Source: Eubacteriales Family XIII. Incertae Sedis bacterium
GTDB lineage: Bacteria > Bacillota > Clostridia > Peptostreptococcales > Anaerovoracaceae
Assembly: GCA_031276515.1 (NCBI GenBank)
Contig: JAISMX010000005.1
Span: 1-42,833 of the forward strand
DNA: 42,833 nt
Reading direction: 5' to 3'
Of this stretch, positions 16,897 to 25,564 are shown piece after piece. The translations under genes and the position numbers were made by a program. How positions within the stretch are numbered: the stretch's first letter is position 1; each line of letters begins with the position of its first letter. The notes beneath the pieces were generated by a model. It was not told the DNA's origin and did not search any database. It worked only from the letters and a program-made list of their open reading frames with translations.

Positions 16897-18552
16897 TCAC
16901 TCTTCCACGACGGCCGGGTATTGTTCGGCATCGTAGTCATAGTAGCGCCGACCGATTCGCTGCGTGTATTCTCTTGCCGTTTTTTCCGTAAACATGAATT
17001 TGTTCAGGTTCGATATCGGTGCGGGACAGGCGTCAAAATGCCGCCAGCCGTCGCCCGCGTTGACCAGGCTCCAGTAATGCGCGGTGGGCGTCCCCGCAAC
17101 CCGCCTGACGCCGACGTTGTCGATGCCGGCTCGCGTGAGCAGAACCTCTCCGGCGGCGTAATAGGTGTAGCAGTCGCCGCGTTTGAGCACGAAGGCGTCC
17201 AAAGCGCCCTGCAAAATCCCTTTCTTGCTCCCGGTGTTTATGTACGATACGTTCGCGGACAGCCAATCGTAGATCGCCTTTGCCTTTTCGTATTGACTCA
17301 TGCCGCCGTTGGTAATTTCGCCCAATATCTCGTCGGCCTTGCCGTATACGCTCGCTTCGTCCGCGATCAAAACGGAAACATACGCGGAAACGGTTCTTTC
17401 GTTCCCGCTCGCGTCCACGGCGCGATAATATACGGGATATCTGCCGGGCGCGCCGGTATTCACCGCCGACGAATCGATTTCCAGTCTGACGCTATCGTCA
17501 AAATCGTCCGAAACGCGCACACCCGCGCGATAGCCAATCGAACCGTTCAGGAACACGGAGCGATTTTTCACGCCGGAAATCGTCGGTCTTCCCGTATCCC
17601 GCACCACGGTGAGCGCGGCGACCGCCACGCTTTCGTTGCCGAAAGCGTCCGTGAGCTTGATTTCGACGTCCTGCTTTCCCGTTTTCCCGAAAATCGGAGG
17701 ATTGACAAACTCAACGGAAACCTCCGACATATCTCGAACCTCCGCAACGAAATCCTCCGCCGTCAAGCTGTCAAGCGTGCAAACGGTTCGGTCGCGAACG
17801 GTCGCGGAAGGAGGGCTCGTGTCCGTTACCGCCAGCTTGCAGTCCGCGATGCGGTCTTCGATGTTGATCGGCAGGCTGTAAATCGCGCCCGCGGAGGAAA
17901 TATCCAGGGTTTCCGGCGCAAGCGCGAACTTCGCGGAAATGTTTTCGGGTTTTACAAAGAACAGATCGAGCGCGATGTCGGGCGGCTGATCGGAGGCTTC
18001 CACGCTCGCCTCGGTTCTGCCCGGAAGAATTGTCAGTTTCGCGCCGCAGCGCGTCTTGTTCCCCCTTGTGTCTTCGACGACGAACGCCACCTCTCGCTCG
18101 CCCGGAACGGAACTGTCCGGCGGCGCGTCCGCGTAATAGGCGAAGACCGTCGGCATCTCCCCCTCCGCGTCGGAAAGGGCGGCGCTTATCGATGCGGGCG
18201 TCGCGTTCGCATCGGAATCGGCGGCGGGAGAAAATATCGCGAGGGCTTTTTTATCGTAATACTCCGCGTTTCGCGAGCTGTTTCGCAGGAACTTGGGTAC
18301 CTTTCCATCCCTGATTTCGGCAAAAAAAAGGTCGGGCGAGAGCTCTTCGCCCTGTATCGCGTACACATCCTTGGTGACGGCGACGGGAGCGGAAAAATCC
18401 ATGACGCCCGCCGCGAAAAGAGTCAAGGCGAGCGCCGTCAATATCAAGGACGCAATCGAAACGGCAAACGCCTTCGCGTGCTTGCGCGCCGATGACGCAA
18501 ACAAAGCCGCAAACGCGTTCGCGCGTTTCCTTATCGCAGGCATCAATGGCAT
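16897..18552 (-). CDS. transglutaminase-like extracellular protein with Ig-like repeats
   Basis: A 551-residue protein with a basic N-terminus and one membrane segment (about 29-49), then a long extracytoplasmic part. Residues about 55-400 contain repeated DUF5011/HYR-like beta domains, seen in VAFVVEDTRGNKTRCG, VEIKLTDAFGNESVAVAAL and VYYRAVDASGNERTVSA. The C-terminal domain is transglutaminase-like: KRGDCYTYYAAGEVLL (Cys461), AHYWSLVN (His492) and WRHFDACP (Asp507) form the Cys-His-Asp triad. Such domains act as cysteine proteases, amidases or cross-linkers; the substrate is unknown. First gene of the Dlt-like operon, 26 bases before the ligase, with a promoter at 18586-18615. The Shine-Dalgarno (AAGGGG) is unusually far from the ATG. 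Confidence 0.87.
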   Translation of the reverse strand: MPLMPAIRKRANAFAALFASSARKHAKAFAVSIASLILTALALTLFAAGVMDFSAPVAVTKDVYAIQGEELSPDLFFAEIRDGKVPKFLRNSSRNAEYYDKKALAIFSPAADSDANATPASISAALSDAEGEMPTVFAYYADAPPDSSVPGEREVAFVVEDTRGNKTRCGAKLTILPGRTEASVEASDQPPDIALDLFFVKPENISAKFALAPETLDISSAGAIYSLPINIEDRIADCKLAVTDTSPPSATVRDRTVCTLDSLTAEDFVAEVRDMSEVSVEFVNPPIFGKTGKQDVEIKLTDAFGNESVAVAALTVVRDTGRPTISGVKNRSVFLNGSIGYRAGVRVSDDFDDSVRLEIDSSAVNTGAPGRYPVYYRAVDASGNERTVSAYVSVLIADEASVYGKADEILGEITNGGMSQYEKAKAIYDWLSANVSYINTGSKKGILQGALDAFVLKRGDCYTYYAAGEVLLTRAGIDNVGVRRVAGTPTAHYWSLVNAGDGWRHFDACPAPISNLNKFMFTEKTAREYTQRIGRRYYDYDAEQYPAVVEE

Positions 18553-18585
18553 ATTTGCAATTCATCCCCTTTCCTTGCTTTGCAT

Positions 18586-18615
18586 ATTATATCAGGGACA
18601 AAATGCTTTTGTAAA
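18586..18615 (-). promoter_or_regulatory. SigA promoter of the Dlt-like operon
   Basis: Minus strand: -35 TTTACA, 18-base spacer, -10 TATAAT, ending about 33 bases before the first ATG (18552). The preceding gene, pnp, ends at 18749; no clear terminator separates them. Confidence 0.7.
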
Positions 18616-18748
18616 GGGAGATTTTTTGTCTCGGGTTTCACCGAGGCCGCCGCCGCTTTCTTGGATCTGCCGCGCCCGCGCCTTGCGGTCTCCGCGGGCG
18701 GATCGACCGAAGGCATTTCGGCGGCCCGTGCCGGTCGAACCCTTCTCG

Positions 18749-20833
18749 TTACAGAAGTTCTTTCCTTGTAAGATTGATTCTTCCTTGATTGTCTATCTCA
18801 TACACTTTGACCTTGACGACGTCCCCGACGTTCACGACGTCCTCGACCTTCTCGACGCGCCTGTTTTCCATGCGCGAGATGTGCAGCAAACCCTCCTTGC
18901 CGGGCAGCACCTCGACGAAGGCGCCGAAGTTCATCAGCCGCGTCACCTTGCCCTCGTACACCGCGCCGATCTCCACATCCTTGAGCAGGAGCTCTATGGC
19001 GGCCACGCCCTTCTCGGCGGACTCCATGTCCGGCGCGGCGATGTAGATGAGACCCGTGTCGTCTATGTCGATCTTCACGCCCGTCTCCGCGATGATCCGG
19101 TTGATCGTCTTGCCGCCCGGGCCGATGACCGTGCGGATGTCGTCCACGTCGATCTGCATCGAGATGATGCGCGGCGCGTAGGGCGACAGCGCCGCCCTCG
19201 GCGCGTCGATCTCCTCCAGCATCTTGTCCATGATGTGGAGACGCCCCGCGTGCGCCTGCGCGAGGGCTTCTTCCAGGATGCCCTTGGAAAGCCCGTGTAC
19301 CTTTATGTCCATCTGAATCGCCGTGATGCCGTTCTTCGTACCCGCGACCTTGAAATCCATGTCGCCGAGGAAGTCTTCCATGCCCTGGATGTCCGAGAGT
19401 ATGGCGATGCGGCCGTCGCGCTCGATGAGGCCCATCGCGATGCCCGCGACCGGCGCGGAGATGGGGACGCCCGCGTCCATCAGCGCCAGCGTGCTGCCGC
19501 AGACCGACGCCTGCGAGGTGCTGCCGTTCGAGGAAAGCACCTCCGACACCACGCGTATGGCGTAGGGGAAAGCTTCTTCGCTCGGCAGAACGGGAATCAG
19601 CGCGCGCTCCGCGAGGGCGCCGTGGCCGATCTCGCGGCGGCCGGGACTCCGCATGGGCCGCGCCTCGCCCACCGAATAGGGCGGGAAATTGTAGTGATGC
19701 ATGTAGCGCTTCTCCACCTCGTCGCCGATGCCGTCTATCGTCTGCGCCTCGCCGAGCGGCGCCAGCGTGACGACCGAGAGCACCTGCGTCTGCCCGCGCG
19801 TGAAAAGGCCCGTTCCGTGCGCGCGCGGCAGGAAGCCCGTCTCGCACCAGATCGGCCGTATCTCCGTCGTCTTCCTGTTGTCGGGCCGTATGCCGTCGTC
19901 CAGAATCAGGCTGCGCACCTGCTCCTTTTTGATCGCGTAGAGGATATTGCCCACGTCCTTGCCGTTGTCGGGATAGATTTCCGCGAAACGCGCCTTCGCT
20001 TCCGCGTCGACCGCGTCCATGTTCGCGAGCCGTTCGAGCTTGTCGGGGGTTTGGATCGCGGCGCGCAGCCTGTCCGTCGCGTAGGCCCTGACCGCCTCGT
20101 CCACCTCCGCGGGCGGCGCGTAGAACGCGATCTCGCGCTTGGGTTTTCCCACTTCCGCCACGATCTCGTCGATAAACTCGATGACCTTCTTGATCTCCTC
20201 GTGAGCGAACAGGATGCCGTCCAGCACTTGGGCTTCGGGAACTTCCGAGGCGCCGGCCTCCACCATCATGATCGCGTCGCGCGTGCCCGCGACGACCATG
20301 TGCAGACGGCTCTTTTCGCGTTCCGCCTGCGTGGGATTGATCACGAAGCGATCGTCCACGAGACCGATCAGCACCGAACCCGTCGGCCCGTCAAAGGGAA
20401 TGTCCGAGATGGAGAGCGCGACCGAGGAGCCGATCATGGCCGCGATTTCGGGCGGGCAGTCGGGATCCACGCACATGACCGTGGCCACGACCTGCACGTC
20501 GTTGAAAAAGCCCTTGGGAAACAGCGGCCGCAGAGGCCTGTCCATAAGCCTGGAATTGAGCACGGCCTTTTCGGAGGGCCGGCCCTCGCGCTTGATGAAG
20601 CCGCCCGGTATCTTGCCCGCCGCGTACATCTTCTCCTCATAGTCGCAGCTGAGCGGGAAAAAATCTATGTCCGCCCTCGGCTCCTTCGAGGCCACGGCCG
20701 TCACATTGACCACCGTGTCGCCGTAGCGAACCGTCGCCTGCCCGCCCGCTTGCTCGCAGACCTTGCCGATCTCGAGCTGCAAAAGCCGTCCGCCGACGGC
20801 GGTTCTGTACGTCTTGTAATCTGTGAATCTCAT
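18749..20833 (-). CDS. pnp: polyribonucleotide nucleotidyltransferase (PNPase)
   Basis: A 694-residue PNPase, a trimeric 3'-to-5' phosphorolytic exoribonuclease in mRNA turnover. Two RNase PH domains are visible: the first with [16 protein letters not shown] and [19 protein letters not shown], the second, active one with [29 protein letters not shown] and the metal ligands there. A KH domain follows ([16 protein letters not shown]), then an S1 domain ([19 protein letters not shown]). The protein stops right after the S1 domain at RKELL, shorter than relatives with a disordered basic tail. ATG at 20833 has GGAGG 9 bases upstream. It follows rpsO by 95 bases, the conserved order, and a hairpin lies between them. 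Confidence 0.97.
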   Translation of the reverse strand: MRFTDYKTYRTAVGGRLLQLEIGKVCEQAGGQATVRYGDTVVNVTAVASKEPRADIDFFPLSCDYEEKMYAAGKIPGGFIKREGRPSEKAVLNSRLMDRPLRPLFPKGFFNDVQVVATVMCVDPDCPPEIAAMIGSSVALSISDIPFDGPTGSVLIGLVDDRFVINPTQAEREKSRLHMVVAGTRDAIMMVEAGASEVPEAQVLDGILFAHEEIKKVIEFIDEIVAEVGKPKREIAFYAPPAEVDEAVRAYATDRLRAAIQTPDKLERLANMDAVDAEAKARFAEIYPDNGKDVGNILYAIKKEQVRSLILDDGIRPDNRKTTEIRPIWCETGFLPRAHGTGLFTRGQTQVLSVVTLAPLGEAQTIDGIGDEVEKRYMHHYNFPPYSVGEARPMRSPGRREIGHGALAERALIPVLPSEEAFPYAIRVVSEVLSSNGSTSQASVCGSTLALMDAGVPISAPVAGIAMGLIERDGRIAILSDIQGMEDFLGDMDFKVAGTKNGITAIQMDIKVHGLSKGILEEALAQAHAGRLHIMDKMLEEIDAPRAALSPYAPRIISMQIDVDDIRTVIGPGGKTINRIIAETGVKIDIDDTGLIYIAAPDMESAEKGVAAIELLLKDVEIGAVYEGKVTRLMNFGAFVEVLPGKEGLLHISRMENRRVEKVEDVVNVGDVVKVKVYEIDNQGRINLTRKELL

Positions 20834-20887
20834 TAACAACTACCTCCTGTTAATCTTTCTTCCAAACGGCTCGCACGAGCGGGCCGC

Positions 20888-20922
20888 AAAACAAAGGCGA
20901 GGCTCGACCCCGCCTTGTTGTT
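20888..20922 (-). terminator. hairpin between rpsO and pnp (terminator/attenuator or RNase site)
   Basis: On the minus strand an imperfect GC-rich stem (AAGGCGGGG against CCTCGCCTT, loop TCGAG/near) is followed by CTTTGTTTTGC. It lies just after the rpsO stop. In other bacteria a partial terminator here sets rpsO:pnp ratios; the short broken T-run fits partial read-through. Confidence 0.6.
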
Positions 20923-20928
20923 TCCGTG

Positions 20929-21195
20929 TTATTTTCTCAAACCCAAGCGTCCTATCAGCGTTCTGTAGCGTTCGAGATCCTTGTTTTTCAGATAGTTCAG
21001 CAGATTTCTCCTCTGACCGACCATCTTCAGCAAACCCCTGCGCGAATGGTGATCCTTTTTGTGGATTTTCAGGTGCTCGTTCAGATCGTTGATCCTGTAG
21101 GTCATGATGGCCACCTGCACCTCGGGGGAACCCGTATCGTCTTCCTTGGTCTTGTACTCGTCGATAATCCGCGATTTCTTTTCTCGGTCTATCAT
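20929..21195 (-). CDS. rpsO: 30S ribosomal protein S15
   Basis: An 88-residue S15, the primary 16S-binding protein of the small-subunit platform. The full family pattern is present: [58 protein letters not shown] and the C-terminal [12 protein letters not shown] at 21195 has AAAGGAG upstream. A consensus promoter lies 140 bases upstream and leaves a leader of about 130 nucleotides, long enough for an S15 autoregulatory structure as known for other rpsO genes; no specific motif could be confirmed by eye. pnp follows. Confidence 0.98.
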   Translation of the reverse strand: MIDREKKSRIIDEYKTKEDDTGSPEVQVAIMTYRINDLNEHLKIHKKDHHSRRGLLKMVGQRRNLLNYLKNKDLERYRTLIGRLGLRK

Positions 21196-21333
21196 TTGTT
21201 TTCTCCTTTTCCAAAATACACCACCCGCCGCGTACCCGCGTCGGAGAGCCGCGGAACCCGGCAAGGGGCATTCAAAATCGATTCCGGCAATCTCGGCCGG
21301 GAAAAACCCGTGCCGTCGCCAAGCCTCGTTCCC

Positions 21334-21362
21334 ATTATAATCGGAATTCTTTCATTTGTAAA
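21334..21362 (-). promoter_or_regulatory. SigA promoter of rpsO-pnp
   Basis: Minus strand: -35 TTTACA, 17 bases, -10 TATAAT. It gives a 5' leader of about 130 nucleotides before the rpsO ATG. Confidence 0.82.
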
Positions 21363-21368
21363 GAAATT

Positions 21369-22211
21369 TCATTTTTTCCGCGCGCTTTTGTGCGCGGGGT
21401 CCGCACGCCGCACGCTGATCGAAACCCGTATGAGATAGTTGTTCGAATCGGCGACCGATATCTCGTTCAGCGGATAAGTCTCGTAGGCGGGTCCGCATAT
21501 CTCGAGACCGTTCTCCTCCATGTGCGCCATCATCCGCCGGTAGAGAGCGTCGCCCCCGCCGTAATAACCGCGCGCGTACCCGACCAGATACAGACCCTCG
21601 GGCTTTGTGTCCGGCGCGCCCGGCATCCTGAAATAGAAGCGGTCGGGCCGGTTCCAATCCCGGTTCTTTATGCGCCGCTCCGAGAACACGCCCCAGACGG
21701 GATAATTCAAATCCAACGAATCGTCGCGAGAGAGACAAAAGGCGTAGAATTCGAGCATGGCTTCCTCGATGGTCTTGCCGTCGGAATAATCGATTTGCGG
21801 ACCCAGAAGCAGCGATTCTTCCCGCATTCGCACCGTCTCTATCCTGTCCTCTTTCGCCGCGATGCCCTCCGTGATGGCTTCCCGCAGCGTCCGCATCAGC
21901 GCCCGCGTCCGCTGCAGTTTTTCCATGCGCCGCTCGACGCGCGCGTCGTATTCGTCGATCATGCTCAGAATGTTTTCCGGCGTGCGATGCCGCAGCAGCT
22001 TCGCGATGTCCTTGAGCGGCATGCCGATATCCTGCAGCGTGGCGACAAGGCGCACGGATTGAAGCTGCCGAGAGGAATAGAAGCGATAGTTGTTCTCGCC
22101 TCTCTTCACGGGCGTGATCAAACCGAGATGATCGTAATGTATCAGTGCCGGGCGGGAAATCCTCGCGTAACGCGCCATCTCGCCAATCGAAATCAAACCC
22201 TCGTCATTCAT
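21369..22211 (-). CDS. MerR family transcriptional regulator with GyrI-like effector domain
   Basis: A 280-residue regulator. The N-terminal winged helix of MerR type reads ISIGEMARYARISRPALIHY followed by DHLGLITPVKRGENNYRFYS. A coiled-coil dimerisation helix covers about residues 80-120 (DEYDARVERRMEKLQRTRAL). The C-terminal part (about 125-270) resembles the GyrI/AraC effector-binding fold of BmrR-type regulators, with YLVGYARGYYGGGDALYRRM and EISVADSNNYLIRVSISV. Such proteins sense small hydrophobic or cationic compounds and usually control exporters, but no exporter is next to it; the ABC exporter in this window is 14 kb away. ATG at 22211 is chosen over upstream frame extension; the promoter is 80 bases upstream. 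Confidence 0.88.
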   Translation of the reverse strand: MNDEGLISIGEMARYARISRPALIHYDHLGLITPVKRGENNYRFYSSRQLQSVRLVATLQDIGMPLKDIAKLLRHRTPENILSMIDEYDARVERRMEKLQRTRALMRTLREAITEGIAAKEDRIETVRMREESLLLGPQIDYSDGKTIEEAMLEFYAFCLSRDDSLDLNYPVWGVFSERRIKNRDWNRPDRFYFRMPGAPDTKPEGLYLVGYARGYYGGGDALYRRMMAHMEENGLEICGPAYETYPLNEISVADSNNYLIRVSISVRRADPAHKSARKK

Positions 22212-22289
22212 AAGCAATCGTTCTCTCTTCCTCTTCCGTGGCCGCATGCGGCATCGGAAGCATCCGCCCAAAATATATACCTTATCTGA

Positions 22290-22317
22290 ATTATATCATT
22301 TTCGACGTCAAAATCAA
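22290..22317 (-). promoter_or_regulatory. promoter of the MerR-type gene
   Basis: Minus strand: -35 TTGATT, 16 bases, -10 TATAAT. Located about 80 bases upstream of the MerR gene ATG. MerR-family promoters normally have 19-20-base spacers when activated by MerR; this is a normal spacer. Confidence 0.65.
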
Positions 22318-22469
22318 CTTGAATCGTCCGCCGCAAGGCCGTCTTGACACCGTTCGCACGGCCGAATTTCCACGTGCGGAGCGCGATGCGCGATGGCTTT
22401 TTCCTATCATAACATATTATTGCCATAATTGCCACATGTCTCTCGTCACATTTTCCTAAATTTTTCCCA

Positions 22470-22499
22470 TTGACAAGCAGGGCATCCCCGTAGTATCAT
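22470..22499 (+). promoter_or_regulatory. promoter upstream of the FMN riboswitch
   Basis: Plus strand: -35 TTGACA, 18 bases, -10 TATCAT. It would start transcription a few bases before the conserved aptamer, as expected for a riboswitch leader. Confidence 0.7.
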
Positions 22500-22520
22500 A
22501 ATAAGCAGAGAAGAAATCTG

Positions 22521-22684
22521 TTTCAGGGCGAGGTGCGATTCCTCACCGGCGGTAATGCGATTGCCGGCTCCACGGCAAGGCGATAAGTCCGCGAGTTTCC
22601 TTTGCGTACGCCCTCGGGCGCGAGCGCAAGGAAACAGAACCGGTTGGATTCCGGTACCGACGGTACAGTCCGGATGAAAGAAAC
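22521..22684 (+). promoter_or_regulatory. FMN riboswitch (RFN element)
   Basis: The conserved RFN sequence is present nearly unchanged: AGGGCGAGGTGCGATTCCTC, ACCGGCGGTAATGC, AAGTCCGCGAG, then a variable extra stem, GAACCGGTTGGATTCCGGT, ACCGACGGTACAGTCCGGAT and GAAAGAA. The aptamer binds flavin mononucleotide. It is followed by a clear terminator at 22711-22744 and the riboflavin transporter gene, so FMN is expected to switch transport off by transcription termination. Confidence 0.97.
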
Positions 22685-22710
22685 AAACTCGACTTTTTGT
22701 TTGTGTCAAA

Positions 22711-22744
22711 AACCCTTTGAAACGACTTTCAAGGGGTTTTTTTT
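22711..22744 (+). terminator. FMN riboswitch expression-platform terminator
   Basis: A 12-base stem with one G-U pair (AACCCTTTGAAA against TTTCAAGGGGTT), a CGAC loop and eight T form a strong intrinsic terminator 27 bases after the aptamer and about 70 bases before ribU. Confidence 0.93.
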
Positions 22745-22817
22745 GTCGGTTGCCTTCGGGTTTCTTCCACAACAATCATATTTTTCAAAATCGTTTAAAG
22801 ATGTAACGGAGGCAACG

Positions 22818-23585
22818 ATGAAAACGCAAAACGAAAACAAGAACGACGGAATGCGCGCCGCGCTCGCGGCGGAGACGGCGGAGATCGGCTCGGGCGCGGA
22901 TTTGCGCGCGGGCGGCGCGGGAGAGAGGACGAAAAGATTCACCGCCATAGCCATGCTCAGCGCCGTGTCCTATATTGTGATGCTTTTGTCCCACCTGATA
23001 CCGATTACGCTTTTCGGGTTCCTTAAATTGGATTTTTCGGACATCGTAACCGTCATCGGCGGCTTCATTTTCGGCCCCTTGGCGGCTCTGTTCATCTCCG
23101 CGGTGGTTTCTTTCGTCGAATCCATAACGATCAGCAGCACGGGTCCGATAGGCTTTGTCATGAACATTCTGTCGACCGCCGCTTTCGCCTGCGTCGCCGC
23201 GTTCGTTTACAAGCGGAAGCAAACCATGTCCGGCGCCGTCGCCGCGCTCGCGTCGGGCGTCCTCGCCATGACGGCCGTCATGCTGCTGTGGAACTACATC
23301 ATCACGCCGCTCTACATGTCGATACCGCGCGCGCAGGTGGCGGCCATGCTCCTTACGGCATTCCTGCCTTTCAATATCGTGAAAGGCTCGATTAACGCCG
23401 CATTGACCCTGTTGCTCTACAAACCGCTGGTGACGGCGCTCCGGCGCGCGCGACTCGTCCCCTCCACGCGCGGAAACGAAACGCTTTCCCAACAAAGACG
23501 CTCGCCGGCGGTCGTGATGATTCCGGCGGCCCTCGTGCTGATCACCTGCGTGTTCTTCGTGCTCGCGTGGGCCGGCATCATCTGA
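22818..23585 (+). CDS. ribU: riboflavin ECF transporter S component RibU
   Basis: A 255-residue membrane protein. A hydrophilic N-terminus of about 38 residues, unusually long, precedes six hydrophobic segments. Family marks are the first helix AIMAMLSAVSYIVMLL region, LKLDFSDIVTVIGGFIFGPL (substrate-binding loop of RibU) and GPIGFVMNILSTAAF. RibU binds riboflavin and works with the shared EcfA/EcfT energy module, which is not encoded here. The FMN riboswitch directly upstream supports the substrate assignment. ATG at 22818 has CGGAGG 5 bases upstream; an earlier in-frame start at 22602 lies inside the riboswitch and is rejected. Confidence 0.94.
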   Translation: MKTQNENKNDGMRAALAAETAEIGSGADLRAGGAGERTKRFTAIAMLSAVSYIVMLLSHLIPITLFGFLKLDFSDIVTVIGGFIFGPLAALFISAVVSFVESITISSTGPIGFVMNILSTAAFACVAAFVYKRKQTMSGAVAALASGVLAMTAVMLLWNYIITPLYMSIPRAQVAAMLLTAFLPFNIVKGSINAALTLLLYKPLVTALRRARLVPSTRGNETLSQQRRSPAVVMIPAALVLITCVFFVLAWAGII

Positions 23586-23602
23586 CGGCGCCGCTTTTGG
23601 AG

Positions 23603-24043
23603 ATGGAGCGACTTCTCAAAGACGAAGCCGAAATCAGAGCGCTCGGCCTTGCGCTCGCGGCCAAAGCGCGGCCCGGAACGGTCATCGCGCTCATCGGAGA
23701 CCTCGGAACGGGCAAAACGACGTTGGCGAAAGCCATCGCCGAAGGTCTCGGCGTCACGGAGAGCGTGACGAGTCCCACCTTCGCGATCATAAAGGAATAC
23801 GCGAGCGGGCGGCTGCCGTTCCATCACTTCGACGCGTACCGTCTCGGCTCTCCGGAGGAGATGTACGCGCTCGGCTTCGAGGAATACTTCTGCGGCGACG
23901 GCGTCACGGTCGTCGAGTGGGCGAACCTCGTGGAGGAGTTTCTGCCCAAGGACGCGATGGTGATCGATATCGCATACGGGCAAAACGCGGGCGAGCGCCG
24001 CGTGCGCGTGAAAGGGATCGGCGATGCGGACGCAAGTGTCTGA
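23603..24043 (+). CDS. tsaE: tRNA threonylcarbamoyladenosine biosynthesis ATPase TsaE
   Basis: A 146-residue P-loop ATPase required for the t6A modification of ANN-reading tRNAs. The Walker A is GDLGTGKTT; SVTSPTFAIIKEY is the conserved switch region; FHHFDAYRL and VTVVEWANLVEEFLP are also typical. The start is not certain: ATG at 23603 has GGAG directly against it, and an in-frame GTG at 23567 that overlaps ribU or a TTG at 23597 is possible. The stop overlaps rimI by 20 bases. The usual tsaB gene is absent between tsaE and rimI. Confidence 0.92.
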   Translation: MERLLKDEAEIRALGLALAAKARPGTVIALIGDLGTGKTTLAKAIAEGLGVTESVTSPTFAIIKEYASGRLPFHHFDAYRLGSPEEMYALGFEEYFCGDGVTVVEWANLVEEFLPKDAMVIDIAYGQNAGERRVRVKGIGDADASV

Positions 24044-24488
24044 TTTGCGCTTGCGCGAGGCGGCGCGCGCGGACGCCCCGGACATCGCGGAGATCGAAAA
24101 GCTGTGCTTTTCGTCGCCATGGAGCCTCGAAGCGATCCTGTACGAACTGGACGGGAACGAATCGGCTCGATACATCGTGCGCGCGGAAGGCCGGCGCGTC
24201 GTCGCCTACGCGGGGCTGCGGGTCGTGCTGAACGAGGGCCATATCACAAATCTGGCCGTGCATCCCGATTTTCGCGGGCGCGGCATCGGCGCCGCCGTGC
24301 TCAAAGAGTTGATCGAAAGGACGCGGCGAGACGACGGTCTCACGGATTTCACGCTGGAGGTTCGGGCCTCAAACGCCGTCGCGTCGCGCCTGTACGCCTC
24401 GGCCGGCTTTCGGGCGGAAGGGCGGCGGCGAGGCTATTACACGGAACCCTTGGAGGACGCCATCATCATGTGGCTGCATACGGTATGA
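24024..24488 (+). CDS. rimI: ribosomal-protein-alanine N-acetyltransferase RimI
   Basis: A 154-residue GNAT acetyltransferase. Motifs: IEKLCFSSPWSLEAILYEL near residue 25, HITNLAVHPDFRGRGIG (acetyl-CoA pyrophosphate loop) near residue 75, TLEVRASNAVASRLYASAGF and the closing RRRGYYTEPLEDAIIM. RimI acetylates the N-terminus of S18 and possibly other proteins. It is embedded in the tsaE-rimI-tsaD cluster, starting inside tsaE and overlapping tsaD by ATGA, so translation is coupled. AAAGGGA lies 7 bases before the ATG. Confidence 0.94.
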   Translation: MRTQVSDLRLREAARADAPDIAEIEKLCFSSPWSLEAILYELDGNESARYIVRAEGRRVVAYAGLRVVLNEGHITNLAVHPDFRGRGIGAAVLKELIERTRRDDGLTDFTLEVRASNAVASRLYASAGFRAEGRRRGYYTEPLEDAIIMWLHTV

Positions 24489-25501
24489 AGAATCGGCGTC
24501 TGCTCACGCTCGCCATCGAGACGAGCTGCGACGAAACGGCGGCGGCCGTGCTGCGCGGCGGGAGAACCGCGCTTTCCAACGTCATTTCATCGCAGATCGA
24601 CGTACACCGCGCTTTCGGCGGCGTCGTGCCTGAGATCGCGTCCCGCTGCCATCTGGAGCGGATCAACGCCGTCGTGGACCGGGCGCTCGCCGATGCCGGC
24701 ATCGGCTTTGGGGACGTGGACCTCATCGGCGTGACGCAAGGGCCGGGCCTCGTGGGCGCGCTCCTGATCGGCCTGGCGACGGCCAAGGCCTACGCGCTCG
24801 CGCTCGGCAAGCCCATCGTGGGCGTGCATCACATCAAAGCGCACATCTGCGCCGCGTACATCGAGCACGCGTCGCTCGAGCCGCCCTTCCTCGCGCTCGT
24901 GGTTTCGGGCGGACACACGAGTCTCGTGCGGGCGATCGGCCGCAACGCGTACGAGGTGCTGGGGCGAACCCGCGACGACGCCGCCGGCGAAGCCTTCGAC
25001 AAGGTGGCGCGCGCGCTGGGGCTCCCCTACCCCGGCGGCCCCGCCATCGACCGCGCGGCGCGGGGCGGCGACCCGGGCGCGGTGGCGTTCAAACGCGCGC
25101 TTCTGGGCAAGGCCGGATTGGAGTTCAGCTTCAGCGGCGTGAAGACCGGCGTGCTCAACCATCTGAACGCGGAAAGGCAAGCGGGCAGAAGCGTGAACGT
25201 CGCGAACATCGCCGCGAGCTTCCGGCAATCCGTCGTGGACGTGCTCGTGGCCAAGACCATGCTCGCCGCGGAAACGCACGGCGAAACGCGGGTGGTCATG
25301 GCCGGCGGCGTGGCGGCCAACAGTCTGCTGCGCGCGTCCATGGACGAGGCCTGCCGCAAGAGGGGGCTTCGCTTGTACGTTCCCTCGCCCGCGCTCTGCA
25401 CCGACAACGCCGTGATGGTCGGCGCGGCGGCCCATTTCAAATACGAAGAAGAAGGCGCCGACGGCCTCGATCTCGACGCGTTCCCGAATTCGGAGCTGTA
25501 G
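24485..25501 (+). CDS. tsaD: tRNA N6-adenosine threonylcarbamoyltransferase TsaD
   Basis: A 338-residue Kae1/TsaD/YgjD protein that transfers threonylcarbamoyl from TC-AMP to A37 of tRNA. ASKHA-fold motifs are clear: AIETSCDETAAAV at the start, TQGPGLVGALLIG, the metal ligands HHIKAH, VSGGHTSLV, RDDAAGEAFDKVARALGL, PYPGGPAID, FSFSGVKTG and the C-terminal AGGVAANSLLR. Length is normal. ATG overlaps the rimI stop (ATGA). It needs TsaB, TsaC and TsaE; only TsaE is nearby. It ends in TAG and the next gene is convergent. Confidence 0.97.
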   Translation: MKNRRLLTLAIETSCDETAAAVLRGGRTALSNVISSQIDVHRAFGGVVPEIASRCHLERINAVVDRALADAGIGFGDVDLIGVTQGPGLVGALLIGLATAKAYALALGKPIVGVHHIKAHICAAYIEHASLEPPFLALVVSGGHTSLVRAIGRNAYEVLGRTRDDAAGEAFDKVARALGLPYPGGPAIDRAARGGDPGAVAFKRALLGKAGLEFSFSGVKTGVLNHLNAERQAGRSVNVANIAASFRQSVVDVLVAKTMLAAETHGETRVVMAGGVAANSLLRASMDEACRKRGLRLYVPSPALCTDNAVMVGAAAHFKYEEEGADGLDLDAFPNSEL

Positions 25502-25564
25502 CGCGCCGCGATTGCGCGCCGGCCGCCGGATTCCCGGTCGGTTTCGCGCGCACGCAAGCGCCGG

